Origin: Candidatus Omnitrophota bacterium
Lineage (GTDB): Bacteria > Omnitrophota > Gorgyraeia > 2-01-FULL-45-10
Direction: 5' to 3'
NCBI GenBank assembly: GCA_022703295.1
Contig: JAKLDX010000010.1
Span: 1-16,011 of the forward strand
Length of the DNA stretch: 16,011 nucleotides
The notes beneath the pieces are model-generated. The model worked only from the letters and a program-made list of their open reading frames with translations. It ran no database searches and was not told the DNA's origin. A program made the position numbers and the translations under genes. Numbering within the stretch: position 1 is the first letter of the stretch; every line of letters starts with the position of its first letter. Of this stretch, positions 10,476 to 16,011 are shown one piece after another.

Positions 10476-10489
10476 AAAACCCCCTTTTG

Positions 10490-10518
10490 TGAACGTTAGT
10501 GAATTTTATTAACGTTCA
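10490..10518. promoter_or_regulatory. Inverted repeat, possible operator or 5' UTR hairpin
   Basis: TGAACGTTA (10490-10498) and TAACGTTCA (10510-10518) are perfect 9-base inverted copies with an 11-base spacer. Half-site centres are 20 bases apart, about two helical turns. It overlaps the predicted transcription start of the secreted-protein gene, so it could bind a dimeric regulator or form an mRNA stem ahead of the ribosome-binding site. Confidence 0.55.
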
Positions 10519-10521
10519 TAA

Positions 10522-10549
10522 AGAATACATCAAAAAATTTAAATGTCAA
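10522..10549 (-). promoter_or_regulatory. Sigma-70-type promoter of the secreted-protein gene
   Basis: On the minus strand a perfect TTGACA (10549-10544) is followed after 16 bases by TATTCT (10527-10522; four of six match TATAAT). The start would fall near 10515. The gap between larE and this gene is only 100 bases, so this is the natural site for a separate transcription unit. Confidence 0.6.
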
Positions 10550-10575
10550 TACGTAAAATCTTAGTTTTTTCTATC

Positions 10576-11394
10576 TTAACTTGATTCGTGCATGCTGCCT
10601 GTGCGGTATCCGGCGAGGTCGAGTGTGATGTAGATAAATCCGAGGAGCCTTAATTTCTTTATTATAACATCTCTTAAGTTAACTGCTTTCCTGATATCTT
10701 TTGGCATAACCTCAAGCCTCGCAATGCTATTATGCGACCGAACCCTTATCTGTTTAAATCCTAGGCGGCGTAGGCAGGTCTCTGCCTTATCGATACGCTC
10801 AAGACCCTCTCGCGTAATATCGCTATTAAAAGGAAAGCGTGATGCAAGGCACGCAAAGGAAGGCTTATTCCATGTCGGCAATTTTAACTTTTTGGAATAT
10901 TTCCGTATATCATCTTTCGTTATCCCGGCTTCGAGAAGCGGGCTTTTCACGCCAAGTTCGGAGGCAGCTTTTCTCCCATGCCTGATATCTTTCAGGTCGT
11001 CATAGTTGGTGCCGTCAAGAACATGTCGGAACCGGCGATTTTTGCGTATCCCATTCAGTTTTTTGAATAGTTCCTTTTTACAATAGTAGCAGCGGTTGAC
11101 CGGATTTGACCTGAAGTTCTCAAGCTCAAGTTCTTTTGTAATAATGGTGATGTGGTGCGCGCCTATCTTTTTCGCAAGCCGTACCGCTTCTTCATATTCG
11201 GAATGCGGGTATGTCTCGGATCTCGCCGTAACGGCAAGCACATTTTCTTTACCGAGTACGTCAAGTGCCGTTTTCAGCAAGAAAGTGCTGTCGAGCCCTC
11301 CGGAATAGGCAACAACAACGCTCTCAAGGCCTTTAATGATCTTTTCCAATTTATTAAATTTTGAATTTTTCAATTTGACGCCTCGCGTATCCAT
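10576..11394 (-). CDS. larE: LarE-like ATP-dependent sulfur transferase
   Basis: A 272-residue PP-loop ATPase of the LarE (TIGR00268-type) family at normal length. The ATP-binding S-G-G-L-D-S is at 31-36. It is followed by N-R-C102-Y-Y-C105-K-K-E-L-F, D-G-T-N-Y-D-D, P-L-L-E-A-G-I-T-K, and P-S-F-A-C182-L-A-S-R-F. C182 is in the place of the sacrificial Cys of Lactobacillus LarE, which donates its sulfur to the nickel-pincer cofactor of lactate racemase. C102/C105 could instead support a cluster-dependent or recyclable mechanism. No larA, larB or larC is in the window, so the real substrate is open. It overlaps mnmA by 25 bases. A TTG at 11373 preceded by GAGG and forming a TTGA overlap with the mnmA stop is an equally plausible start (265 residues). 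Confidence 0.87.
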   Translation of the reverse strand: MDTRGVKLKNSKFNKLEKIIKGLESVVVAYSGGLDSTFLLKTALDVLGKENVLAVTARSETYPHSEYEEAVRLAKKIGAHHITIITKELELENFRSNPVNRCYYCKKELFKKLNGIRKNRRFRHVLDGTNYDDLKDIRHGRKAASELGVKSPLLEAGITKDDIRKYSKKLKLPTWNKPSFACLASRFPFNSDITREGLERIDKAETCLRRLGFKQIRVRSHNSIARLEVMPKDIRKAVNLRDVIIKKLRLLGFIYITLDLAGYRTGSMHESS

Positions 11395-12482
11395 CCCCCG
11401 CCCACAACGATATCTTTGTCATAAAATACGACTGCCTGACCCGGCGTGGGCGCCGCCTGCGGTTGGTTGAAATCCACCTGTACGCTATCCTCGCCTAATT
11501 TAGACACCACAGCCATTGCCTTTTTGGTATTATACCTTATCTTCGCCATCACCTTTATCGGCTTCACTATCTGCTCGATCGCGATCCAGTTCAGATTGAC
11601 AGCGATCAGGCCGTTCTTCATAACTTCTTTCTTTTCACCTACGATTATCCTGTTATTCACCGTATCTATGCCTGTAACATAGAGCGGTTCTTTATGGGCG
11701 ATGCCGAGGCCGCGCCTTTGGCCGATGGTATAAAAAGGTATCCCTCTGTGGCGGCCTATGGCTTTTCCGGTTTCATCGACTATCTCGCCTCCTTTTATCT
11801 CAACCCCCGTTTTCTTCTTTATATATTCGGCGTAATCCATGTCCTGGATAAAACAAATATCCTGGCTGGAGGCTGTGTTATAAGTCTTAAGCTTAAACCT
11901 CTTTGCCATGGCACGGGCTTTCACTTTGGTGATATCCCCGAGCGGGAATAACGCGGACGAAAGCTGCTTCTGTGAAAGAGTGAACAGAAAATAAGACTGG
12001 TCTTTGGATTTATCCTTGCCTTCCTTCAGCAAAAATCTGTCCGCCTTTTTGCTGAAATCTTTTTTGACATAGTGGCCGGTCGCTACAAGCGATGCCCCCA
12101 GAGAGCGGGCCTTTTCCAATAATTTACCGAATTTTATCTTCTCATTGCACAATACGCAAGGGTTAGGTGTCCGGCCGCTTATATATTCCGCGCAAAAATA
12201 ATCTATCACCTCTTTCTTGAAATCTTCGCTGAAATCCACGACATAATAAGGTATGTCCAGGCTCTCGGCGACCATTCTCGCTCTCGTTATGGCCTCCAGA
12301 TTGCAGCAGGCGCGGCCGAAACTTGAACCGCATTCCTCTTTTGGCCATGTCCTTATGGTTATGCCGATGACGTCGTAACCCTGCTTTTTTAAAAGCGCGG
12401 CGGCAAGCGATGAATCGACTCCGCCGCTCATGCCTACGACGACCCTGTTATTTTGTGATTTCTTAACGCGGAATAGCTTCAT
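11370..12482 (-). CDS. mnmA: tRNA-specific 2-thiouridylase MnmA
   Basis: A 370-residue protein, full length for MnmA/TrmU. It puts sulfur on C2 of the wobble uridine in Lys, Glu and Gln tRNAs, using ATP and a persulfide relay. Seen: PP-loop S-G-G-V-D-S at 19-24; R-T-P-N-P-C109-V-L-C112-N-E-K-I-K-F, where C112 matches the catalytic Cys; A-T-G-H-Y; K-D-Q-S-Y-F-L; S-S-Q-D-I-C210-F-I with the second catalytic Cys; and G-Q-R-R-G-L-G in the central domain. The extra C109 makes a C-x-x-C with C112, a variant found in many anaerobes and compatible with a metal cluster. An unusual C51/C59/C60 group lies near the N-terminus. Its ATG overlaps the preceding stop as ATGA, with no separate Shine-Dalgarno, which suggests translational coupling. 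Confidence 0.96.
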   Translation of the reverse strand: MKLFRVKKSQNNRVVVGMSGGVDSSLAAALLKKQGYDVIGITIRTWPKEECGSSFGRACCNLEAITRARMVAESLDIPYYVVDFSEDFKKEVIDYFCAEYISGRTPNPCVLCNEKIKFGKLLEKARSLGASLVATGHYVKKDFSKKADRFLLKEGKDKSKDQSYFLFTLSQKQLSSALFPLGDITKVKARAMAKRFKLKTYNTASSQDICFIQDMDYAEYIKKKTGVEIKGGEIVDETGKAIGRHRGIPFYTIGQRRGLGIAHKEPLYVTGIDTVNNRIIVGEKKEVMKNGLIAVNLNWIAIEQIVKPIKVMAKIRYNTKKAMAVVSKLGEDSVQVDFNQPQAAPTPGQAVVFYDKDIVVGGGWIREASN

Positions 12483-13573
12483 TTCAGATTGGCGAGGACT
12501 TTGTCGATATCGACATACTTCTCCACCATATCGACGATTATCTTTATCTTCTGCGCATCCTGCGGCTTCAGCTTCACCACCATCGAATGGACGCGCGAGG
12601 CTATGCTGTAAGTATCTTCTTTCGTGATCAGCGTCGGTATGCCGGCCTTTTCCAGGGATTTAAGGTTTCTCCTCTTCGGCATCAGGCCGCCGCTCAATAT
12701 TATGCCGGATATCCTGACACCTTTTTTAAGCTTGCCCAGCTTAATCTGGCACATGGCCTCTATCATATCGTCGCGATCGCCCGGGATTATCATCAGCGAA
12801 TTATTCTGAACAAAAGCGAGGGCGTCTTTTACGTTCATAGCCCCTATAAGCACGTTCTCTACCGACACATCGAGATTGTCGCCCTTGTAAAGGGTCGTAA
12901 GCTTTATTTCCTCTTTTATTTCGCGCATGGTGGGTATATCCAGGATCTTCTGATACGGCAGGACGCCGAAGACATTCAAATTTTTCTGCTCCAGCCCCTT
13001 TTTGACTATACGCGAAACCTTTTCGTATTTTTCCGGGAGCACCTTATTGACGATGACGCCGGCAAGGTTGACGCCCTCCCTGTCGAGGAGAGCCTTATTC
13101 AGCATCACCTCGTCTATGGGCTTGCCGACCCCTCCGGAAGATATAAGCATGACATTCGTATCCAGAAGTTTCGCAACCGTAGCATTGGAAAGATTGAAGA
13201 CCGACCCGACACCGGCATGGCCCGTCCCTTCTATTATCACAAGGTCGTTATCCTTCGCGACCTTTTCGAAGGATTCCTTTATCAATTTGGCGTAATCTTC
13301 GTCGGCGCCCTTTTCTATGAAGCGCTCGGTAAAACCTCTTTCGATAGCGACGGGAGACATGTCCTTTATATGGCACTTGATACCGAAGACCTCCTCTATC
13401 AGGACGGAATCCTCGTCTACTTTATACCCCTGTTCCATCAGATAGCGCTGTCCTATCGGCTTTATGAAACCGATGCGCTCAAAACGCTTCTTAAACGCAG
13501 CGATGAGGCCGAGCGAGACGGTAGTCTTGCCGTCATTCTGCTGTGTAGCCGCTACGAAAATTTTCTTCGCCAT
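12479..13573 (-). CDS. P-loop ATPase with DRTGG domain (BioD/Pta N-terminal-like)
   Basis: About 364 residues from the ATG at 13573. The N-terminal half is a dethiobiotin-synthetase-like P-loop domain: K-I-F-V-A-A-T-Q-Q-N-D-G-K16-T-T, V-I-I-E-G-T-G-H near 110, and I-S-S-G-G-V-G-K-P-I-D. The second half has a DRTGG domain around E-N-V-L-I-G-A-M-N-V, ending with I-I-P-G-D-R-D-D-M. The same pair forms the N-terminal part of long phosphotransacetylases, but the catalytic acetyltransferase domain is absent here. The family is often labelled only as an AAA or phosphotransacetylase-like ATPase, and its function is not established. A longer GTG start at 13597 would overlap the previous gene by 20 bases. 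I prefer the ATG because relatives begin right at K-K-I-F-V-A. It lies 4 bases after the methyltransferase gene. Confidence 0.85.
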   Translation of the reverse strand: MAKKIFVAATQQNDGKTTVSLGLIAAFKKRFERIGFIKPIGQRYLMEQGYKVDEDSVLIEEVFGIKCHIKDMSPVAIERGFTERFIEKGADEDYAKLIKESFEKVAKDNDLVIIEGTGHAGVGSVFNLSNATVAKLLDTNVMLISSGGVGKPIDEVMLNKALLDREGVNLAGVIVNKVLPEKYEKVSRIVKKGLEQKNLNVFGVLPYQKILDIPTMREIKEEIKLTTLYKGDNLDVSVENVLIGAMNVKDALAFVQNNSLMIIPGDRDDMIEAMCQIKLGKLKKGVRISGIILSGGLMPKRRNLKSLEKAGIPTLITKEDTYSIASRVHSMVVKLKPQDAQKIKIIVDMVEKYVDIDKVLANLK

Positions 13574-13577
13574 AAAA

Positions 13578-14378
13578 TTATATAAGCTTACCTTCACGGA
13601 AGGCTTTTATGTAGTCCGTGCAATATTCATCGTCGCACAGGAGCGCCCGCGATGCGGCTATGCTGGACGCGACATGGCTGTCCAGAGGATCGAGTATAGC
13701 TGCATCAAGCCCCGCCTGTATCGCCATCGCCAGAAATGCGGAATTTATGGTCTGCCTGTTGGGAAGCCCGTAGGATACATTCGAAAGGCCGCAGATCGTA
13801 TTCACTTTGCCCAGGCTTTTTATCATAGGGATCGACTTCAGGAATTCGCCCGCCTGTTTTGGCTCGGTGGATATCGGTCTGATAAGCGAATCGAAATAAA
13901 TATTCTCTTCCTTAAAACCGGCATTTTTGACACGCTCCAGTATCTTTCTCGCTGCCTCGAACCTGTCCTGCGCGGTATCGGGCATCCCGTTTTCGTCCAT
14001 AGTGAGGGCTATGAGTTTCGCATTATATTTCAAGGCAAGCGGAAGTATGTTTTTTATCCTCGCCTCTTCGCCGGTTATGGAATTTATCATCAGCTTGCCG
14101 TTTGCCTTATAAACTTTGAGCGCCCGGTCGATGGCAAGATAATTGGGGCTGTCGATGCAAATACTCACGTCTTTCATTTCGCTCTGTATGACGCTTATCA
14201 CCCAGTCTATGTCCTGTATCTCATCCCCCGATGTAACCGCGCAGTTAACGTCTATGAAATCAGCTCCGGCCCCGGCCTGCGAGACCGCCTGGTTTATAAT
14301 AAACGAGGCGTTCCTGGCCTTGATAGCTTCCTGCACCTTTTGCTTTGTGGAATTTATGCGCTCCCCGATTATGAGCAT
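13578..14378 (-). CDS. acsE: Methyltetrahydrofolate:corrinoid methyltransferase (AcsE/MeTr-like)
   Basis: A 266-residue pterin-binding TIM barrel beginning M-L-I-I-G-E-R-I-N-S-T. The pterin-binding residues line up with Moorella AcsE: D76 (C-I-D-S-P), N99 (M-I-N-S-I), D163 (F-D-S-L) and N200 (G-L-S-N-V-S-Y-G-L-P). The length matches the family (about 262). It moves the methyl group of 5-methyl-tetrahydrofolate to a corrinoid protein, in the Wood-Ljungdahl pathway or in related methyl transfers. No corrinoid protein or CO dehydrogenase/acetyl-CoA synthase gene is in the window, so the partner is unknown. AAAGGG seven bases ahead supports the ATG. It sits 15 bases after panE in the operon. Methionine-synthase-type methyltransferases are related alternatives. 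Confidence 0.9.
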   Translation of the reverse strand: MLIIGERINSTKQKVQEAIKARNASFIINQAVSQAGAGADFIDVNCAVTSGDEIQDIDWVISVIQSEMKDVSICIDSPNYLAIDRALKVYKANGKLMINSITGEEARIKNILPLALKYNAKLIALTMDENGMPDTAQDRFEAARKILERVKNAGFKEENIYFDSLIRPISTEPKQAGEFLKSIPMIKSLGKVNTICGLSNVSYGLPNRQTINSAFLAMAIQAGLDAAILDPLDSHVASSIAASRALLCDDEYCTDYIKAFREGKLI

Positions 14379-14393
14379 CGAAAAACCCTTTCT

Positions 14394-15326
14394 TTATTTC
14401 GCCACTTTATCGTAACTCTTCTCTATCGTCCTGACCAGATTTGTCAGGACCTCATTAACCGGCGTCGGTATGCCGAGGGCCTTGCCCTGTCTCACCACAG
14501 CGCCGTTTATAAAATCTATTTCCGTGCGCTTCTTGTTCAGCACATCCTGAAGCATGCTCGAGACATTGGTCGCTGTGGCCTTGCAAACGGACTCGACCTT
14601 CTGTATCGGGTCATCGTACGCAAGTTTTATCCTTTTGCGCTTCACTATCTTCACGGCTTCCTGAACGGCGCTGCGCAGGAGTTCCCTGCATTCCTCGTAT
14701 TCCACCAGCCTGCCGTTATTTAAACGGGTAGCAGCGGTAAGCGCGTTGATGCCGACATTTATTATGAGTTTGCTCCAAATCACCGCATCGATGTCCTTTG
14801 ATATCTTCGTTTCGAATCCCGCCTTGGTCAAAACAGCCGCGACGTTTTTCAGCGCTCCGGACAACCTGCCGTCCGCCTTGCCTATTATGGTGTCCCCTCT
14901 GCCGGCATGCCTCACATGGCCGACGCCCAAAAGCGTAGAGCCGTGGTTCGTTATGCCGCCTATCACTTTCTCGGCCCCGAAATGATCATTCAGTATCTGC
15001 ATATTGCCAATTCCGTTCTGGATGGTAAGTATGCTGGTATTTTCCGCAACAAGTTCTTTTATGTCCTTGCAGGCATCTTCGGTAGAATAGCTCTTCACGC
15101 ATATTATGACGAGGTCGCAAGGTCCGATTTCCTTAGAGTTCGCGCTGACATTGACCTTGACGGTGTATGGCCCGCTTATTCCTTCTATCTTAATGCTGTT
15201 ATCGCGGATGCGGACTGAGCGTTCCTCAAGCCTGTCATAAAGCCACACCTCTTCCTTCGTTCTCTGTTTCAGAAAACCCGCTACCAGGCATCCTAGCGCA
15301 CCCGGGCCCACCACCGCTATCTTCAA
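14394..15326 (-). CDS. panE: 2-dehydropantoate 2-reductase (ketopantoate reductase)
   Basis: A 310-residue protein of the PanE/ApbA family, which reduces ketopantoate to pantoate with NADPH in the cytoplasm, the step after PanB in CoA synthesis. The N-terminal Rossmann motif is V-G-P-G-A-L-G. Q-N-G-I-G-N and G-G-I-T-N-H-G follow mid-protein. K186 (W-S-K-L-I-I-N) and E269 (K-K-R-T-E-I-D-F-I-N-G) match the catalytic Lys and Glu. It starts at a TTG with GAGGGG seven bases ahead, and that site lies inside the last codons of panB, pointing to coupled translation. Pairing with panB supports a true pantoate role rather than a generic reductase. Confidence 0.95.
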   Translation of the reverse strand: MKIAVVGPGALGCLVAGFLKQRTKEEVWLYDRLEERSVRIRDNSIKIEGISGPYTVKVNVSANSKEIGPCDLVIICVKSYSTEDACKDIKELVAENTSILTIQNGIGNMQILNDHFGAEKVIGGITNHGSTLLGVGHVRHAGRGDTIIGKADGRLSGALKNVAAVLTKAGFETKISKDIDAVIWSKLIINVGINALTAATRLNNGRLVEYEECRELLRSAVQEAVKIVKRKRIKLAYDDPIQKVESVCKATATNVSSMLQDVLNKKRTEIDFINGAVVRQGKALGIPTPVNEVLTNLVRTIEKSYDKVAK

Positions 15327-15329
15327 TTT

Positions 15330-16011
15330 TCAACCCCTCTTTTTTGTTTTCTTTTCCACAACTTTAAGCTGCCTGACCTCTTTTTCATCGATCGAAAAAC
15401 TGTGCTCCGCGTCCGGGAAACTTCCCGCCTCGACCTCTTCTTTATATTTCTTGAACGCGTCAAGCATCAGGGGAGATAATTTTATATATTGCTTAACGAA
15501 CTTAGGGACAAACCTGTCAAATATCCCGATCATATCGTTGGTCACAAGCACCTGTCCGTCACAATATGCTCCGGCGCCGCAGGAGATCGTCGGAACCGTA
15601 AGTTTTTCGGTAATAAGTTTAGCCACCTTATCCGGCACGCATTCCAGGAGGACAGCAAAACACCCGGCCCTTTCCAGCTTCAGGGCCTGGTCCAGTATCT
15701 TCTTAGCCGCCTCCGCCGTCTTGCCCTGGATCTTGTAGCCGCCCAATTTTGAAATTGTCTGCGGGGTAAGTCCCAGATGGCCGAGGACGGGGATGCCTGC
15801 ATTGATGATCGCTATTGTGACATCCAGCACTTCATCGCCGCCTTCCAGTTTTACCGCGTCACATCCCGCTTCTTTCATGAAACGCCCCGCGTTCCTTATC
15901 GCTTCCGCGATAGACACCTGATACGACATGAAAGGCATATCACCGACCAAAAAGGCATATTTCGTTCCTCGCCTAACAGCCTTCGAGTGATGTATCATCT
16001 CGTCCATAGTG
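15330..16011 (-). CDS. panB: 3-methyl-2-oxobutanoate hydroxymethyltransferase, 5' end missing
   Basis: The visible 227 residues are the C-terminal part of PanB. The frame continues off the right edge (a Thr codon precedes M-D-E-M-I-H-H), so the methionine at 16007 is internal; about 60-70 residues are cut off. PanB adds a hydroxymethyl group from 5,10-methylene-tetrahydrofolate to ketoisovalerate. Visible family features are A-V-R-R-G, V-G-D-M-P-F-M-S-Y with a metal-binding Asp, V-K-L-E-G-G with a metal-binding Glu, V-L-G-H-L-G-L-T-P-Q, and L-L-E-C-V-P with the catalytic Glu. It ends in a Lys/Arg-rich tail. The stop is three bases before panE. Confidence 0.96.
   Translation of the reverse strand, partial: TMDEMIHHSKAVRRGTKYAFLVGDMPFMSYQVSIAEAIRNAGRFMKEAGCDAVKLEGGDEVLDVTIAIINAGIPVLGHLGLTPQTISKLGGYKIQGKTAEAAKKILDQALKLERAGCFAVLLECVPDKVAKLITEKLTVPTISCGAGAYCDGQVLVTNDMIGIFDRFVPKFVKQYIKLSPLMLDAFKKYKEEVEAGSFPDAEHSFSIDEKEVRQLKVVEKKTKKRG

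Noticed and set aside
12587..13585. A 332-codon open frame on the plus strand
   Set aside because: It is a mirror of the DRTGG ATPase gene in the opposite strand, with composition expected from antisense of a coding region.
13464..14723. A 419-codon open frame on the plus strand
   Set aside because: It lies fully antisense to the acsE and panE genes, whose products match their families end to end; its translation has no family features and it has no ribosome-binding site.
15330..16007. PanB starting at the methionine at 16007
   Set aside because: The frame stays open to the window edge and the residues after it align to the middle of PanB, so this is an internal methionine of a truncated gene.

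Overview
The window is a tightly packed bacterial region in which every supported gene lies on the minus strand. Read in the direction of transcription it runs from the right edge to the left edge. The organism is probably an uncultured anaerobe. The best guess is Candidatus Omnitrophota (former OP3), inferred from three things: a giant multidomain protein, its N-terminus ending in a V-W-A-N-P type signal, and a Wood-Ljungdahl type methyltransferase. No rRNA or other marker is present to prove it.

Right part (16011 to 10576): a compact run of metabolic genes with 3-15 base gaps or short overlaps, which looks like one operon continuing off the right edge. Its order is panB (partial), panE (ketopantoate reductase), an AcsE-like methyltetrahydrofolate:corrinoid methyltransferase, a P-loop/DRTGG ATPase, mnmA (tRNA 2-thiouridylase) and a LarE-like sulfur transferase. 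The first two make pantoate for CoA. PanB and the methyltransferase both use folate one-carbon units. The last two are PP-loop sulfur-transfer enzymes.

Middle part (10575 to 8007): a promoter with an inverted repeat over the likely start site drives a secreted protein with YD-like repeats, which ends in a clear rho-independent terminator. Next come a tRNA-Met(CAU), a 220-base noncoding stretch full of inverted repeats, and a YajQ-family nucleotide-binding protein.

Left part (8006 to 1): one uninterrupted reading frame of 2668 codons that leaves the window without a stop. I checked its phase at many points and found no frameshift. It begins with a signal peptide and strings together recognisable modules: a membrane hairpin, a complete GalE-type epimerase, a helical region of unknown function, a low-molecular-weight phosphatase-like domain, a DPM1-like GT2 glycosyltransferase, an Mpv17/PMP22-like membrane domain, a TraB/TIKI-like domain and an unknown alpha/beta segment. 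Nearly every junction carries the same short peptide, consensus K-(D/S)-(F/Y)-P-A-G-(D/E), with nine clear copies and one degenerate copy. Three of these copies are also nearly identical at the DNA level.

This linker-punctuated giant protein is the most unusual thing here. It could be a processed polyprotein, a scaffolded glycan-assembly protein, or the product of repeat-mediated domain fusion.
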